DNA of 64,000 nt, from positions 6,758,001-6,822,000 of the forward strand of contig JAPMAC010000207.1 in the NCBI GenBank assembly GCA_028671895.1, given 5' to 3'. The stretch's first letter is position 1. Each line of letters begins with the position of its first letter. Below the pieces are notes generated by a model. That model did no database searches, was not told where the DNA came from, and worked only from the letters and a program-made list of their open reading frames with translations. The position numbers were made by a program, and so were the translations under genes. The DNA comes from Oenanthe sinensis. Taxonomy: Eukaryota; Streptophyta; Magnoliopsida; Apiales; Apiaceae. This document shows, in pieces, positions 12,543-25,552 of this stretch.

Positions 12543-14361
12543 TGTTAGGTCCCGAAGTATCGTAGAAGGGGGGTTGAATACGATACTAACAATAATTTAA
12601 ATTCTTTTATGAATTTACGGATAATTAAATTATTGCTTTAGAGTGGGTTTTGCCATTTGTAGTGTTTAGGTGAGCTGCCTACTAATTTTCTGTGTTTATG
12701 AATAAACAATATAGTTCTAGAAAATTAGCAAGTAATTTAAACGAGACAGGTTTCGGGGAATATTACTTTCGTATTAATCCCTGAGGTTGCTACACCCAGT
12801 TAAAAATATAACTGGCTTCCAAAGAACAGATTAGTTCTTTGCTTCTACAAAGAGATATGACTGATTCCTATTACAATGAATAGATCTGTGAATGAACAAA
12901 AAAGAAATCAATCTAACAGAGAGTGTTTTATAATAGCCCTATATTTTTACAACATGATGAACCAGCTAAATTATAAAACGCCGGTGAAGAAGGTATGTGT
13001 ATAGCTTTGTATCTCTTCTTCTCCGGCTTCTGTTTCTCTCTGTATCTCTTTGTTTCTGTGTGTATATTTTCACACACACACCAAATGAATTAAATTCATT
13101 TGTTTATATAGTGTAGGCTTTTCAATAATTGAACTGCTGTTGTGAGTGTCGAATTCTTCTCCCCCTGTATGTTGACTGAGTTGACTTTGAGAATCCCTTG
13201 AATAAATTCTAGGTGTCGAATTTTGCTTCCTTGTATTTTACCTTAGAAAATTATCCTGTGTGTCAAATTCTTAATCCACATGTAATTGCCTTGTACATAA
13301 AAGGTGGGTGTCGAATTCTTCTCCCATGTGAAGCTAGGTGTCGATTTTCCCTTCAATGTACATGCCTTAGAATATAAATTCTATGTGTCGAATTTATAAA
13401 GCTATGTGTCGACTTTTTCCTTCCATGTATATGCCTTAGAATATAAATTCTATGTGTTGAATTCTACACCCTGTATAATCTAGGTGTCGAATTATTTACC
13501 ACATGACTTTACATCACAGATTCTTTTAAGGCAATTCTAGGTGTCGATTTCTTATTTCACTTGGCATAGTCACATATTCACGTGCTGACACTTTGGTGAT
13601 TAAATGGTCAAACTACCATTTAGTCACCAAAGTTTGGCACTTTTTCATTTTGGTCACTTGCGGTTTGGTCACTTGCGGTTTGGCTGTTTAGCTGTTCGGC
13701 TGTTTGACTATTGAGCTGTTCAGCTATTTTTCTTTGAATCCTTGAACCTTTACAAGCGCTTCAATCCTCGACCCTTTTCTTCCATTTCATTCACTCCACA
13801 CACTTAGTCAATGCTCTACTTCATAGATGTAATTACCATTATCTTTCATGTTGACGTTTAGTGCACTGGTCTGGTTTACAAACGACTAACACCGATCCTG
13901 ATCTTCACATATCATTTAATTCAAATGACAAGAGTGCTGCAGTTCTTTATTGCTTCGAACACTGACTGTCAATAAACATAGTACTTTCACTGGAATCTTT
14001 TCTGGTACTTAGACATACCATGTCTTCAATTCTTCTAGATTCCTATGCTTCGAACACTGTCTATCTTCAATCAATGCTGGTACACTGAAATCTTCTAGTG
14101 GCACTTTTATACTGAATCTTCAACACTTCTGAAACCCTTAAAGTCTTTACACATTATTCTTCACTGAGGCATGAACATATTAACGTACTTCTTTCAGTGA
14201 CCTGCAGTAGACTTCAAAACTTCTTCTAATGTCTTGATTCACTGTATTTGCCTTGTCTTCATTTCTTCCTGATTTCTGTGTAGGCGTAGTATTATTTACT
14301 TGTCCTGTTCTAGTGTTGAGTTATCATGATTACTATTCATACAGCTTCGTAATCTCCAACA
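12543..14361 (-). repeat. 3' LTR of element A
   Basis: In the element's sense it starts TGTTGGAGATTACG at 14,361 and ends GGGACCTAACA at 12,543. It matches 23,729-25,547 over its whole length, with one difference seen. Confidence 0.93.
13145..13560 (-). repeat. GTGTCGAATT motif array in the A LTR
   Basis: About ten copies of (a/g/t)gtgtcga(a/t)tt, some mutated to gtgttga or gtgtcaa, are spaced about 25-70 bp apart. In element sense the motif is AATTCGACAC, and the array lies immediately upstream of the TATA-like site at 13,103-13,110. The same array occurs in the other LTR at 24,331-24,746, and a looser set in the internal region at about 22,960-23,240. The position suggests a U3 enhancer, which is inference. 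Confidence 0.75.
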
Positions 14362-14363
14362 AT

Positions 14364-14373
14364 CTCCCCCTAT
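14364..14373 (-). other. Polypurine tract of element A
   Basis: Minus strand atagggggag, next to the 3' LTR start TGTTGGAG. Confidence 0.8.
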
Positions 14374-16565
14374 TTGATTGTTAAACTTAGCAAACAAATC
14401 TCATAGAGAGGATAACTCAACTAACAACTAGAAAAAGTAATCGTCCGAGACTTGTAAATAATGCTACTGGTTTTTCTGGATCAGATACTGCATTTCCAGA
14501 TTTCTTTTGTAACTGAAATGAGAGATGCTTGTTCCTCTGACACTGAACTGATATTCAAGTGGTATCATCTTCATTTCTGTCTGTTTGAGCTTTCTCCATT
14601 TCAAAATCCTTCATAGTGTGAACTTAAAGAACTTATCACGAACAGAGCTTCATAAGAATCATTATTCCTGGGTATGTCTTCAATCAATACTGAACATAGC
14701 TCAAATGATGTTCTCCCCCTACGAATGTGATTCTCCTTCTTATTCTTCTTCTCCCTTTAGAAAATCAATGGAATAGTCATTTCTGTTCTTCCAAGTATAG
14801 AATACAGCTTCTTGATTCTCCCATATATCTGTTGTTTCCCCTCAGGATCAGAAGATAAGATTTTCTTCTTCTTGTCTAAAATCTCCCCCTAAGGCTATTA
14901 ACTTCTCCCAAGGATACAAACCCCTTTTCCCAAGGATCTAAAAGGATCTCCAGGATCCAGGAACTTACCTTAAGAGTCCAGGATACGAACCCCTTTAGGA
15001 GATTAACTCTTAACTCTTCCGAAGGATACAAAGATAAGACTTATTAACTTCACATTTTTCTCCCTATAAATTCTCCCCCTTAGTTGAGGAATCCTCCAAT
15101 GGCCCACTTTTGAAGATACCAATTGTTAATACCAATTGTTAGGTCCTCTTTTAAATGGTTTGTCTTCCAAAGAAGGTTCTCGTCTGTCGTTGATCGGGAA
15201 AAAAATATAGTAACTTTTCTTTCAGAAGTAGCAAGTAGCAAGGGTAAGTGTTTGGCTTATGGTTTCCTCACTTCTACTACGTTCTGTTAGTGTTTACACT
15301 CAAGTGTCGAGCACTTAGAAGTGTTTCACTCTTTCTCTCCCTATCTCTCACTCAAGTGTATCTCTCCCTCACTTTCACTTAAGTGTTTCTCTCTCTTACT
15401 TTCACTCTGCATTCCAAATTTAGCCTTCTGTACCTGCAAGTGAAATCCGTCAATTCATGCATTCCCAACACCTGATTCATCAGAATGAACTGAATCACTA
15501 TCAAGTGGGGAATTGCCTCGTAGAGGTGTTCTTGATCTATCATGCATAAGCACTGTCCCACACCAGACTTAATAGCAATTGCTAAATCACTGTCTAGTGG
15601 AGCCTCACCTCTTTGAGATGGGTTATCCCAAGATTTTAAAATCTTTTTGGGAATCCTGCCTTGTTCTATCAAGGAGTTGCCTCACACCTTATCCGTAAAC
15701 GGGAGGTGGACATTCCTTTTCAGGATCTGGAAATGTTCCTTCCAGGAGGGGCGACGTAGTAGACAATATAATGAATGGCAAATTAGAGTCTACGTTTCCC
15801 TCGTAACCCAATGACGGGTGTTTGATAACATGCCTATACCTCTCACTCTGCACGCCTTGTAATGTGTTCCTAGAATTTATCTGTTTAGGCTTACCATCAG
15901 CGTGAGCGCCGGTGGTGTGCTTGACTCATTACAAGATGCTCTGGCTGACGAGCGAATTTCAATGGACTCACCCTGTTGAGAGAATGATTCCAGAGACAGT
16001 TTTATTGCCTTTTCAGCTCTGCATCCTTTTGAGAAGATACAGATGAGCTTACAGATACCTCAGTTTATATACTTCTTTACTTCGCTGGAGGTAGAGCTGT
16101 GGGTGCACTTCCGACTTCATCCTTATTTGCTGCATCAAGTGCAGTTTCTCCCTTATCAACCTCTAACTAATATTTGTTCCTTATAACTCCAAGGGTTAAT
16201 ATATGGAAGTGGATGAATGAGTGTTTGGTATTAAGGCCTGGGTCAGAGATTGATGGGTTTTCAACCTCCTGGCCAGCTTCTGTAGCCACTGGGGGCTAAA
16301 CGGATGAAATCATTGAAGATAAAAAGATAATCACCTTAACATTCCAAAATATATTTTTCATCTCAAAGAGAAGGAAAAATATAATAAGGAATGGTAATGG
16401 ATTGCATTAAAGCACTTTTAATAAAAGAGTTTTGTCGATTCTAAAGATTTATCATTTAAGAGCGTGACATCAATAGAGATTTTCTTTAAGATACTTATCC
16501 CATAATAAAACGCGGGAGTATCAGAGAAAAATTCTATCACTTATGAATTTCTTATAAGGCAAACT
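14374..16565 (-). pseudogene. Envelope-like region of element A, fragmented
   Basis: The minus strand holds a broken reading region. The best piece is 15,672-15,379 (97 residues), containing KSWDNPSQRGEAPLDSDLA and FTCRYRRL. Element B carries the homologous stretch at about 27,900-28,200 in the opposite orientation, with NPSQRGEAPLNSDLA and FTCRYRRL. Between those two motifs the A and B frames differ, so A is frameshifted. Position after RNase H and before the polypurine tract matches the accessory ORF of D. No intact product is possible. Confidence 0.6.
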
Positions 16566-18430
16566 TCCCATTATAAAACGCGGGAATTTACAACAAATAA
16601 GAAACTCAACTCTCTTACTAAATTCTATCTCAATAAAATGACTCTTTTCCATTAAACCTAAGCACTGTATGTTTTAAAAACAGTTTTGCAAAACATCTTT
16701 ATCAGATAGAAGAAAATGATTTTCCGACTCATAATACAATTATGATTTACATCATTTTCGTCTGCCTGATAATATCCTCGACTTAAAATAAAAATATGAC
16801 AATTAGGGTTAGGATGAATGCTTAACATAACAGTACTAGGCCTTCAAAGCAACAATCACTGTTTTGGTACTACGAATCAATGTGAAACATACATTGAAAC
16901 AAGTATTTGAAAACAAATCATTTTACAAGTGATTGATACCTCGAAGTTAAAACACATTTTAAAAGAGAGAAAAAGTTTTGTAAGATAAAACATTTAAAAC
17001 AAGCTTTTGGGAGATGATAAAATTTCGAGAGAAAGAAAGATTATCCTAAGGAAAAGTTTTTCAAAAGAGAAGTTTTGAAAAAGAATTCTTAAGTTTTCTT
17101 AACTAAAACTGATAGAGAAATGAATGTATCTTTGAATAAAACATTTTGAAAAAGAAATAGACAAAAATTTCTTTTAAATACATTCAGGATCGTAAACCAG
17201 TTAAAGAAAGAAAACTAAATATATTGATACCAATTGTTGCTAAAAATAAAAATTAAGTAAATCTATTAGTATCAATATATCACAATTATTTTGTAATAAA
17301 ATATTATTCAATTATCACAAAGTAATAAAAGAGAATATTTATACTACGAATAATTATGCTGCGGTTTTATTTTAATTTACTTAAATCATGGAACATATAT
17401 TTCACTGAATTGTTTTATATCATCATGATTTAAATAAATCAAAATAAATTAAATACTTATGCTATACTAAGTAATTGCCAATCACATGCATTTATATAAA
17501 CTATACATGGCAATTATTCAGTAGAACAATAAGCATTGTAATATATTTTTTATTATTAGTGATTTTAAATAAACATTAAGTTGTATTATCACTAATATTA
17601 AAAATATCACAGTTAAGTGCATGAATGCAAGAAACTATGCTTCTGTTATTTTATCAAATCAAAATTATGAAACTAATAATCATTAAATTGCTTCAATTCA
17701 TAATTTCAATAAGGTAAAATAAATTCGTTAAATACTAAAATATTCATTAGATTGAATATTAGCATCTAACTTCCTACGCCATATCTAATAATTGTCACTT
17801 TGCACATTGTAAGCATGCTCATAACAATTATTAATTGATATACGTAAGCTCGAAGTTATAGTTGAAAAGAAATTCACAAGTCCTTTAAATATAGACATTT
17901 AATACTTATGATCCTAATTGCAACTCCTCGCAAACAAACTTAATTTTAAAAATATTTTCTAAGTATATAAAATATTGAGAATTTTATACACATAACTTAG
18001 AAAATACTTCTTCTTCCAATATTAGTGAGTTTTGAAATTTGCATTGATTATTTAGAATAGAAATTCTAAATACCGTCACTAATATAAAAAATATTACTAT
18101 TATTTGTAATAAAATATTTAAGAATATCAGAGCAAAATATCAGAGCAATTAAGCAAGATATCATTGACTAATACTCACTAAATATTTAAGACATACAAAT
18201 AATTATGCTTCTAACTTATGCTAAATAATTTAACTACCACTCATGCATATTACAATGTAAGCATGATAATTAAATTAATAGCAAAAAGTATGAGGATCTA
18301 GATTTCAAATAAATTCACAAGTCCTTTGGATCGGGAAAAAGTAATACTTGTGAACTCATTTGAGAATTCCTTGCAGATGGGATTTTCAACAAATATGTAT
18401 ATTAATAATATCCCCAAGTTTACTAACCAA
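16566..18430. other. Non-coding AT-rich internal part of element A
   Basis: Strongly AT-rich, with no domain recognised on either strand. Two similar pieces with aaacgcgggag / aaacgcgggaa lie near 16,508 and 16,577. The stretch corresponds to the pol-envelope spacer of element D. Confidence 0.55.
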
Positions 18431-20800
18431 CTTAGATAAAATAAATTCATCAAGTTATTTAGCAAAACTCTGCAAGTTATTCGACTAAGGACAACTCAAA
18501 AGAAATGATACCTGGTGTCCATGAGCTTGTTCCTTCAGTGGTGTGAAGAGTTCAACAGTGTTGCTGGAAATTGACAGCTTCTAGGAATGACTTCCCTGTC
18601 TTTCGTACAACCTGCATTATCTATATCTATATAGCCAATTAGGTTAAACCTATTATCTTAAGGGTCCCAAATTCCAGGAAATGGTGATCCCCTAAGATAT
18701 CTAGCAATTCATAACTTAGCTATAAGATACGATTCTCTAGATTCCACTTGGAAACTTGCACATAGGCATATCGAGAATTAAGGTATACTTGCACATATAT
18801 ATGTCATTATGTGTGCCTAGAATTTCTAGAGAGATATGTATAACAACTCTAATAAAAAAATCACTTTTAAGTAATTCACAGTTAGAGAGTCATACCATGT
18901 CCTTGACGTTTTGCTTGAGTCCTTACCTCCGTCATAGAAAAGCCTGGGAAGAGAATGATATACAAATTGTAATGGATCTGCACCTTCATCTTCTAGCTCA
19001 CCATTCAGGAGTGCACTTGTTCACATTCATCTGTTAGATCTTCATGATTGAATGCTCCACATGTGCTAGGGATGTCCTATTATTAGGTCCTAATCGTTGG
19101 GTCCCTGAAAATTGTTAGATCCCCATTGATGAGTACCAAAGGATCAAGTCTCGTCACTAGTGCTTACTGCTTGATCTTGAAAGTCCCGAAGATTCTGTTT
19201 CCATCATCATCGATATCTTCTGCTTTAAAGTCCTGTAGCAACCAGTTTGGCTTTGCCCCTCATAACAATGCCAATAGTCATCCAGTTTCTGTGAACCCTT
19301 ACTGTACCAGTTTCAGCTTCGACTTTAGTGGTCTGTGGTCTGGGTTCCAGCTTCATTGTTTTTCTGCCTTTGAACTGATTGAGATCATTTTGCATTGCAA
19401 TCACCCAATCTGGATCAATTTATGCTTCTTCAGTATTCTTTGGGATACCAATTGATGGGTGATACCAATTGTTGATACCAATTGTAAGTTGACAATTTCT
19501 CTTTCCCAACTTGGTCCCGAAAAATATATGATCATTTCGATTAGCACTCCTAGCCTCTGCACAAGAATCCGGATCACTAAGAACGAGACTCTAGGATAGA
19601 ATTTGACTTCAAACCTTTTGTCTTGGCAGAAATGTTCTTAATGAAATCCTTTGATCTTCATTGTTGAGCATGACTAGTAGATCCCTCTTTTATTTGCTCC
19701 CCCTGAGTTGTTGTTAGGATGTGTTGATGATCCTTCACTTTATACAACGGATTTCCACTAACAGGATCTGAATCATCATCATTGTCATTGATTCCTTCTG
19801 CAACTTCAGCTTCAACATCAGTATCTGAATTTGTCAAAGATTCAGAATAGTCGTTCATTTGAATGCCTGAGAGCTTGGTGTAGATATTCATTACATTCAG
19901 ACTTTTAATCACTTTTGAGTAGCCGAGGAGAATTGTTCCATGAGTCTTAACTTCTTGTCAAGATACTCAAATGAATCTTCATTAAAAAACAATTCCCTCC
20001 AAACACACGAAAGAGCTTCAGTGTTTGCTTCTGGTTGGCCATTAACTCAAATGATGTCTTTTCACGATCTTGTTGATTAAAGCAGCATGCTGTGTTAATT
20101 GCTTCAGCTTCAAAGTACCTTTTCAGTGCAGACTTCATTTAGAACTTCACTCGCGAAATGCAGTTCCAATGTCTAACTTCAAAGTTCTCACAGCTTACCA
20201 ATTGTTTCCAACTTGATCTACCTTATTTGATCAATCACCATTTGTGACATTTTGTCTGTTGAATGCACGAACATCACCAACTTGTAATTAGGGTTACCAA
20301 TTTCAATCATCACTAAGCATATTACTTTTCTTCAGTGTGATGTTTTCATTGACTTCCCTATGTGACATACTTCAAAATGTCCTTCTGGATAGAATTCTAT
20401 ATGAAGCAGTCCTCTCACCAATTTCATCTTAATCAAAGAATCCATTGCCTTGTAGACTGACAAGTGTGAGAGCTTCCTTTGCCATAGCTAACTCTTCATT
20501 GATGAAGCTTTACTAAAAAGTTGACTTCACCTTTGCATCCAAATTTCATGTCAGCTACGAACAAACTTCCTCACTCTCAGTTGAGCGAGCTTCCAACCTT
20601 CTTGCTTGAGATCAAACACTTCTCCAGAAAACCCTTGACGAAGAATTCCCTAGTGCCCTTTAAAAAGTGTTTAACTCTTTCAACAAGAAAGATGCTTCCA
20701 TTGATGACAGTTCTTAAAACATGATAGCCATATCCCTTGTACATCTTTTGCTGTCATCTCCAAAGGTTACCATCGGGGAGGCCTTCTCAACCAATTGTGA
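18431..20800 (-). pseudogene. Copia pol remnant of element A
   Basis: Read on the minus strand from 20,800: a protease/GAG-pre piece (MVTFGDDSK, 20,780); an integrase C-terminal piece containing EAINTACC and FRVFGGNCF (20,110-19,990); RT fingers (DPDWVIAM, NQFKGRK, 19,420-19,380); and a shortened RT/RNase H end (CTKDREV ... SCQFPATLLNSS, about 18,610-18,550). Stops and frame changes occur every few dozen codons. The integrase catalytic core, the YVDD region and most of RNase H are missing or unrecognisable. A TAG stop at 20,490-20,488 sits where SIRE proteins have the Trp of the WLWH motif. Lineage is SIRE-like. Confidence 0.75.
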
Positions 20801-22700
20801 TAATAGAGCTTTAATCTTAATCATATGCCTCGAACAATAAATGTCACGAAGTCATATAACTTTTAACTTTTGTTACCTACTCTGCAATCACAAATGATTA
20901 AGCTTCTTGGTACTCAATTTCAATTGAGTCCAGATGGATTAGAGATATTATCAGTGGTAACAACAGCTTCAATATGCATAAAGGCACATAGAATAGAAGA
21001 ACTAACAAATTAATTATTAATCCTGTCTAATCCATTTCTGTTGTTGTCTAACATTTTTAACTATCTCGAATTACCTAAGTTAGTTTTAGATTAATCTTTG
21101 AATCTACATGACTTACTGACTACTTAGATAATTCTACCATCTTACCCTAACAAGCAATACATGATCTGATATAGCATTTAAGTGCAACTATGTGAGTGTG
21201 AGCAAATCATGTGAAAATAAGCACATAAACAATTAAAGAATATGCAGAATATTTGAATAAGACATTATGATCAATATCAAATTCCACAAACACTTAACAA
21301 GTCATTCATAAGAACAAATATGAAATATGTGATCTATGACCTGTTTGCCTATTAGCAATTTTCACAACATTAGCAGAGGTATTAAATCAGATAAGATTTA
21401 ACTCAAGTTCCAGCAAATGTTTGGGGATACACCTAACCGTCTAGAACACCCTATCTAATTCTAGATATTCATTTTACTGTATATAAAATCAAGTATGAAA
21501 TGTACTTATTTAAACTCATGAATCCTAGCATGCAATCTTATTCTTAGCAATCAATTAAGCATTTAAGTCCTAAGATGCTAACATGCTATCATGAATATAA
21601 TACATTTCAAAACTTAATAAACATACAATTCTGAATTAGATAAACGTATACTAGTTAGAAAGTGTACCTCTGAAGTGCTTAGTGATTCATCTCTAGTGTT
21701 GGTCATTGATGCCAGATATTCATTTGGTTCATCACTGTCACTGATAGAATCAACCTTGCATTTAACTTCATCAACAAATGCTTTCCCTTGCTGCATCCTC
21801 ACTAATGCTTAAGATTCCTGCTTTAACCCAACATAGTGTCTGTCATCTTTTGCTTGTACAGGCTTCTTCAAACTGTGTAGCAAACCCCTGATCTTGTCTT
21901 TTATAATCAACCATCCCTGTCTTGCAACCGCCTCTTGAACTGATCTTGAAAATCTCCTTAATAGAATCTATAGGTAAGGGCCTTAGATTAAGAATTGTGA
22001 TTCCGTCTGAATATGATGTCACTGAACTTCCATTTACCCTGCAGGCTTGACTTGCAGTCCAGTTCTCAAGTTATTCCAAAGTGTAAGATTTACTTATAAC
22101 ACCTTGACCACTACCTTGAGCTACAACATCTTCAATTCAGCTTCTTGGATTATTTCATTTCTGTTCAGAGGTTCTCAACCTTGACTTCAATCAAATTTGG
22201 TTCCTGGGTCACAAATACAGTGGATATGCTAACAACCTGCTTTACCAAATATTATCTTCTTCAGCTCTTGTTCTAGTTCATAGGCCTTCAGCACATACAG
22301 GTCTTTTACAGACAATGTGGTTGTATCCTTAAATCCCTGTTGGCTGTATCCTGTGTTCCAGATGATCTGCAGTGTTAGCATGAACTTCCTGTAATCTCCC
22401 TGTAGAATAGTCTTTAAGGCTTGTACTGAGATTCCAGGTTGTCCAGTCTGTTCTCCTTCACTACTTCAACCCCTAAGATTTTTCATCCAAAAATATAACT
22501 CAAATCAACCAAAAACTGTACCCAATTTAATCTCTTCTTTTGCAGCTTCCAAAATATTAGTGGGATCCTTTGGAGTAAACCTCTGAGGAAATTAATACCA
22601 CTATTTCTTCAGTCTGTTCCAGAATTATCTTCATTGGATAACCTTCAGTCAATCTCAGTTGTCTTCAATACCCGGAAAAATCTTCATCTTCTCCTTGAGC
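20801..22700 (-). pseudogene. Gag-region remnant and non-coding stretch of element A
   Basis: Minus strand 21,802-21,614 encodes a short acidic piece (DSISDSDEP, SMTNTRDES). The same stretch lies in element C near 32,990-32,830. Around 22,090-21,930 another short open piece reads TASQACRVNGSSVTSYSDG. The AT-rich stretch 20,900-21,600 has no coding sign but is also conserved in C. Position between protease and leader makes gag the likely origin. No zinc knuckle is visible, so this is tentative. Confidence 0.4.
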
Positions 22701-22959
22701 ACCCTCGAATTAATATTTAAGAAAAATTTAAATTTACAGAACTTTTAATTTTCTTAGAAAATAAATTAAACAAAAATAAAAATTTACAACAAATTAATTC
22801 TCAAGAATTTCGAATTTTCTTAAAAATTAAAGTATTGTAAATTAATACTTAAGAAAAATTTAATTTTCAAGAATTTTAAATTTCCTGCAAAAATAAATAA
22901 ATCTTTCATAAAAATTAAAGAGTACAAAACTTGGGGTACCAAACTGCAATTGTGGTATA

Positions 22960-23240
22960 GGTGTCGACTTTTATGGAGTTCCTTGGGTGTCGATTTTTTT
23001 TTGATTAGGCAATGTATGTGTGTCGAATTGATACACCCTCTAAAATGCCTTGATACACTCCAAATCCCATGTGTCGAAAAATAAAAGCCGCAGTGCATTT
23101 GGACTTTACAATTTCTTTACCTTTTCTAAGTGTCGATAATCACCTGACTTATATCCTGAGTTAACAGCGCGTGTGTACACCTTGTGTCGAGTTTTTATTC
23201 TTTTCTTCTTGCTGTTGGCGCGTGTAAAAAGGCAAGTGTC
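22960..23240 (-). repeat. Second GTGTCGA motif set in the A leader
   Basis: About seven gtgtcga copies (for example ggtgtcgactttt, ggtgtcgattttt, tgtgtcgaattg) lie in the 5' part of the internal region. They echo the LTR array. Confidence 0.6.
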
Positions 23241-23284
23241 GAATCAACTTAGCTCTTGGCCTTTGTAACCAAAAATGGACCACC

Positions 23285-23635
23285 TAAATTCATTTAATAA
23301 ATTTAAATCTTAAACTTTATTAGATTTATAAAATAAACTAATTAAAATTTATAACATAAACTAATAAAAGTTTATAAAACAAATTTTATAAAAGTTTATA
23401 AAATAAATTTAATATTAAGTTTATAAAATAAACTAATTAAAATTTATATTATAAACTAATAAAAGTTTATAAAACAAATTTTATAAAAGTTTATAAAATA
23501 ACTTTAATATTAAGTTTATAAAATAAACTAATTAAAATTAATAACATAAACTAATAAAAGTTTATAAAATAAAATTTTATAAAAGTTCATAAAATAAACT
23601 TATTAAAAGTTTATAATTAAACTTATTTAACAAGG
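23285..23635 (-). repeat. AT-rich tandem repeat just inside the A primer site
   Basis: Degenerate units of tttataaaataaactaatt are repeated over about 350 bp. Element C has an analogous, longer array at 33,420-34,045 in the same place. Confidence 0.75.
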
Positions 23636-23714
23636 CCTCCATTCTGAGTCCAACCAGCTTTGACACGGTGAGCTTCACTGGACTACGGATCCTGATTTGT
23701 ATATCAATCAGCGA

Positions 23715-23726
23715 GCTTTGATACCA
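23715..23726 (-). other. Primer binding site of element A
   Basis: Minus strand TGGTATCAAAGC, two bases from the 5' LTR end. Initiator-Met-tRNA type. Confidence 0.85.
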
Positions 23727-23728
23727 AT

Positions 23729-25547
23729 TGTTAGGTCCCGAAGTATCGTAGAAGGGGGGTTGAATACGATACTAACAATAATTTAAATTCTTTTATGAAT
23801 TTACGGATAATTAAATTATTGCTTTAGAGTGGGTTTTGCCATTTGTAGTGTTTAGGTGAGCTGCCTACTAATTTTCTGTGTTTATGAATAAACAATATAG
23901 TTCTAGAAAATTAGCAAGTAATTTAAACGAGACAGGTTTCGGGGAATATTACTTTCGTATTAATCCCTGAGGTTGCTACACCCAGTTAAAAATATAACTG
24001 GCTTCCAAAGAACAGATTAGTTCTTTGCTTCTACAAAGAGATATGACTGATTCCTATTACAATGAATAGATCTGTGAATGAACAAAAAAGAAATCAATCT
24101 AACAGAGAGTGTTTTATAATAGCCCTATATTTTTACAACATGATGAACCAGCTAAATTATAAAACGCCGGTGAAGAAGGTATGTGTATAGCTTTGTATCT
24201 CTTCTTCTCCGGCTTCTGTTTCTCTCTGTATCTCTTTGTTTCTGTGTGTATATTTTCACACACACACCAAATGAATTAAATTCATTTGTTTATATAGTGT
24301 AGGCTTTTCAATAATTGAACTGCTGTTGTGAGTGTCGAATTCTTCTCCCCCTGTATGTTGACTGAGTTGACTTTGAGAATCCCTTGAATAAATTCTAGGT
24401 GTCGAATTTTGCTTCCTTGTATTTTACCTTAGAAAATTATCCTGTGTGTCGAATTCTTAATCCACATGTAATTGCCTTGTACATAAAAGGTGGGTGTCGA
24501 ATTCTTCTCCCATGTGAAGCTAGGTGTCGATTTTCCCTTCAATGTACATGCCTTAGAATATAAATTCTATGTGTCGAATTTATAAAGCTATGTGTCGACT
24601 TTTTCCTTCCATGTATATGCCTTAGAATATAAATTCTATGTGTTGAATTCTACACCCTGTATAATCTAGGTGTCGAATTATTTACCACATGACTTTACAT
24701 CACAGATTCTTTTAAGGCAATTCTAGGTGTCGATTTCTTATTTCACTTGGCATAGTCACATATTCACGTGCTGACACTTTGGTGATTAAATGGTCAAACT
24801 ACCATTTAGTCACCAAAGTTTGGCACTTTTTCATTTTGGTCACTTGCGGTTTGGTCACTTGCGGTTTGGCTGTTTAGCTGTTCGGCTGTTTGACTATTGA
24901 GCTGTTCAGCTATTTTTCTTTGAATCCTTGAACCTTTACAAGCGCTTCAATCCTCGACCCTTTTCTTCCATTTCATTCACTCCACACACTTAGTCAATGC
25001 TCTACTTCATAGATGTAATTACCATTATCTTTCATGTTGACGTTTAGTGCACTGGTCTGGTTTACAAACGACTAACACCGATCCTGATCTTCACATATCA
25101 TTTAATTCAAATGACAAGAGTGCTGCAGTTCTTTATTGCTTCGAACACTGACTGTCAATAAACATAGTACTTTCACTGGAATCTTTTCTGGTACTTAGAC
25201 ATACCATGTCTTCAATTCTTCTAGATTCCTATGCTTCGAACACTGTCTATCTTCAATCAATGCTGGTACACTGAAATCTTCTAGTGGCACTTTTATACTG
25301 AATCTTCAACACTTCTGAAACCCTTAAAGTCTTTACACATTATTCTTCACTGAGGCATGAACATATTAACGTACTTCTTTCAGTGACCTGCAGTAGACTT
25401 CAAAACTTCTTCTAATGTCTTGATTCACTGTATTTGCCTTGTCTTCATTTCTTCCTGATTTCTGTGTAGGCGTAGTATTATTTACTTGTCCTGTTCTAGT
25501 GTTGAGTTATCATGATTACTATTCATACAGCTTCGTAATCTCCAACA
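23729..25547 (-). repeat. 5' LTR of element A
   Basis: Same length and ends as the 3' LTR. A TATA-like site on the minus strand lies at 24,296-24,289 (tatataaa), directly downstream of the GTGTCGA array in element sense. Confidence 0.93.
24289..24296 (-). promoter_or_regulatory. Putative TATA box of the A 5' LTR
   Basis: Minus-strand TATATAAA in the 5' LTR, with the motif array just upstream. It is followed in sense by a stretch rich in ga/ca dinucleotides, as in many copia LTRs. Position only; no transcript evidence. Confidence 0.5.
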
Positions 25548-25552
25548 TTTAT
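25548..25552. other. Target site duplication of element A, right copy (tttat)
   Basis: Matches 12,538-12,542. Confidence 0.9.

Larger units (their letters stand above)
12543..25547 (-). mobile_element. Element A: complete 13.0 kb SIRE-like copia element, decayed coding
   Basis: Two 1,819-bp LTRs (12,543-14,361 and 23,729-25,547) flank a 9.4 kb internal region, with a perfect 5-bp duplication tttat outside. The primer site lies inside the right LTR and the polypurine tract inside the left LTR, so transcription runs on the minus strand. By eye the LTRs show a single base difference (caaattc at about 13,264 versus cgaattc in the other copy), so the insertion is recent. The internal region nevertheless holds only fragments of gag, protease, integrase, RT, RNase H and envelope-like sequence, with many stops and deletions. 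It looks like a non-autonomous element moved by proteins supplied in trans. Confidence 0.93.

Noticed and set aside
13145..13560. Regularly spaced short repeats that might suggest a CRISPR-like array
   Set aside because: The motif is only about 10 bp and degenerate, spacing is irregular, it lies in an LTR, and the genome is a plant's.
12543..14361. Segmental duplication of host DNA matching 23,729-25,547
   Set aside because: The TG...CA ends, primer site, polypurine tract and 5-bp duplication show that these are LTRs of one element.
19126..19455. 109-codon open frame on the plus strand
   Set aside because: It is antisense to the RT remnant of element A, whose minus-strand translation shows RT motifs.
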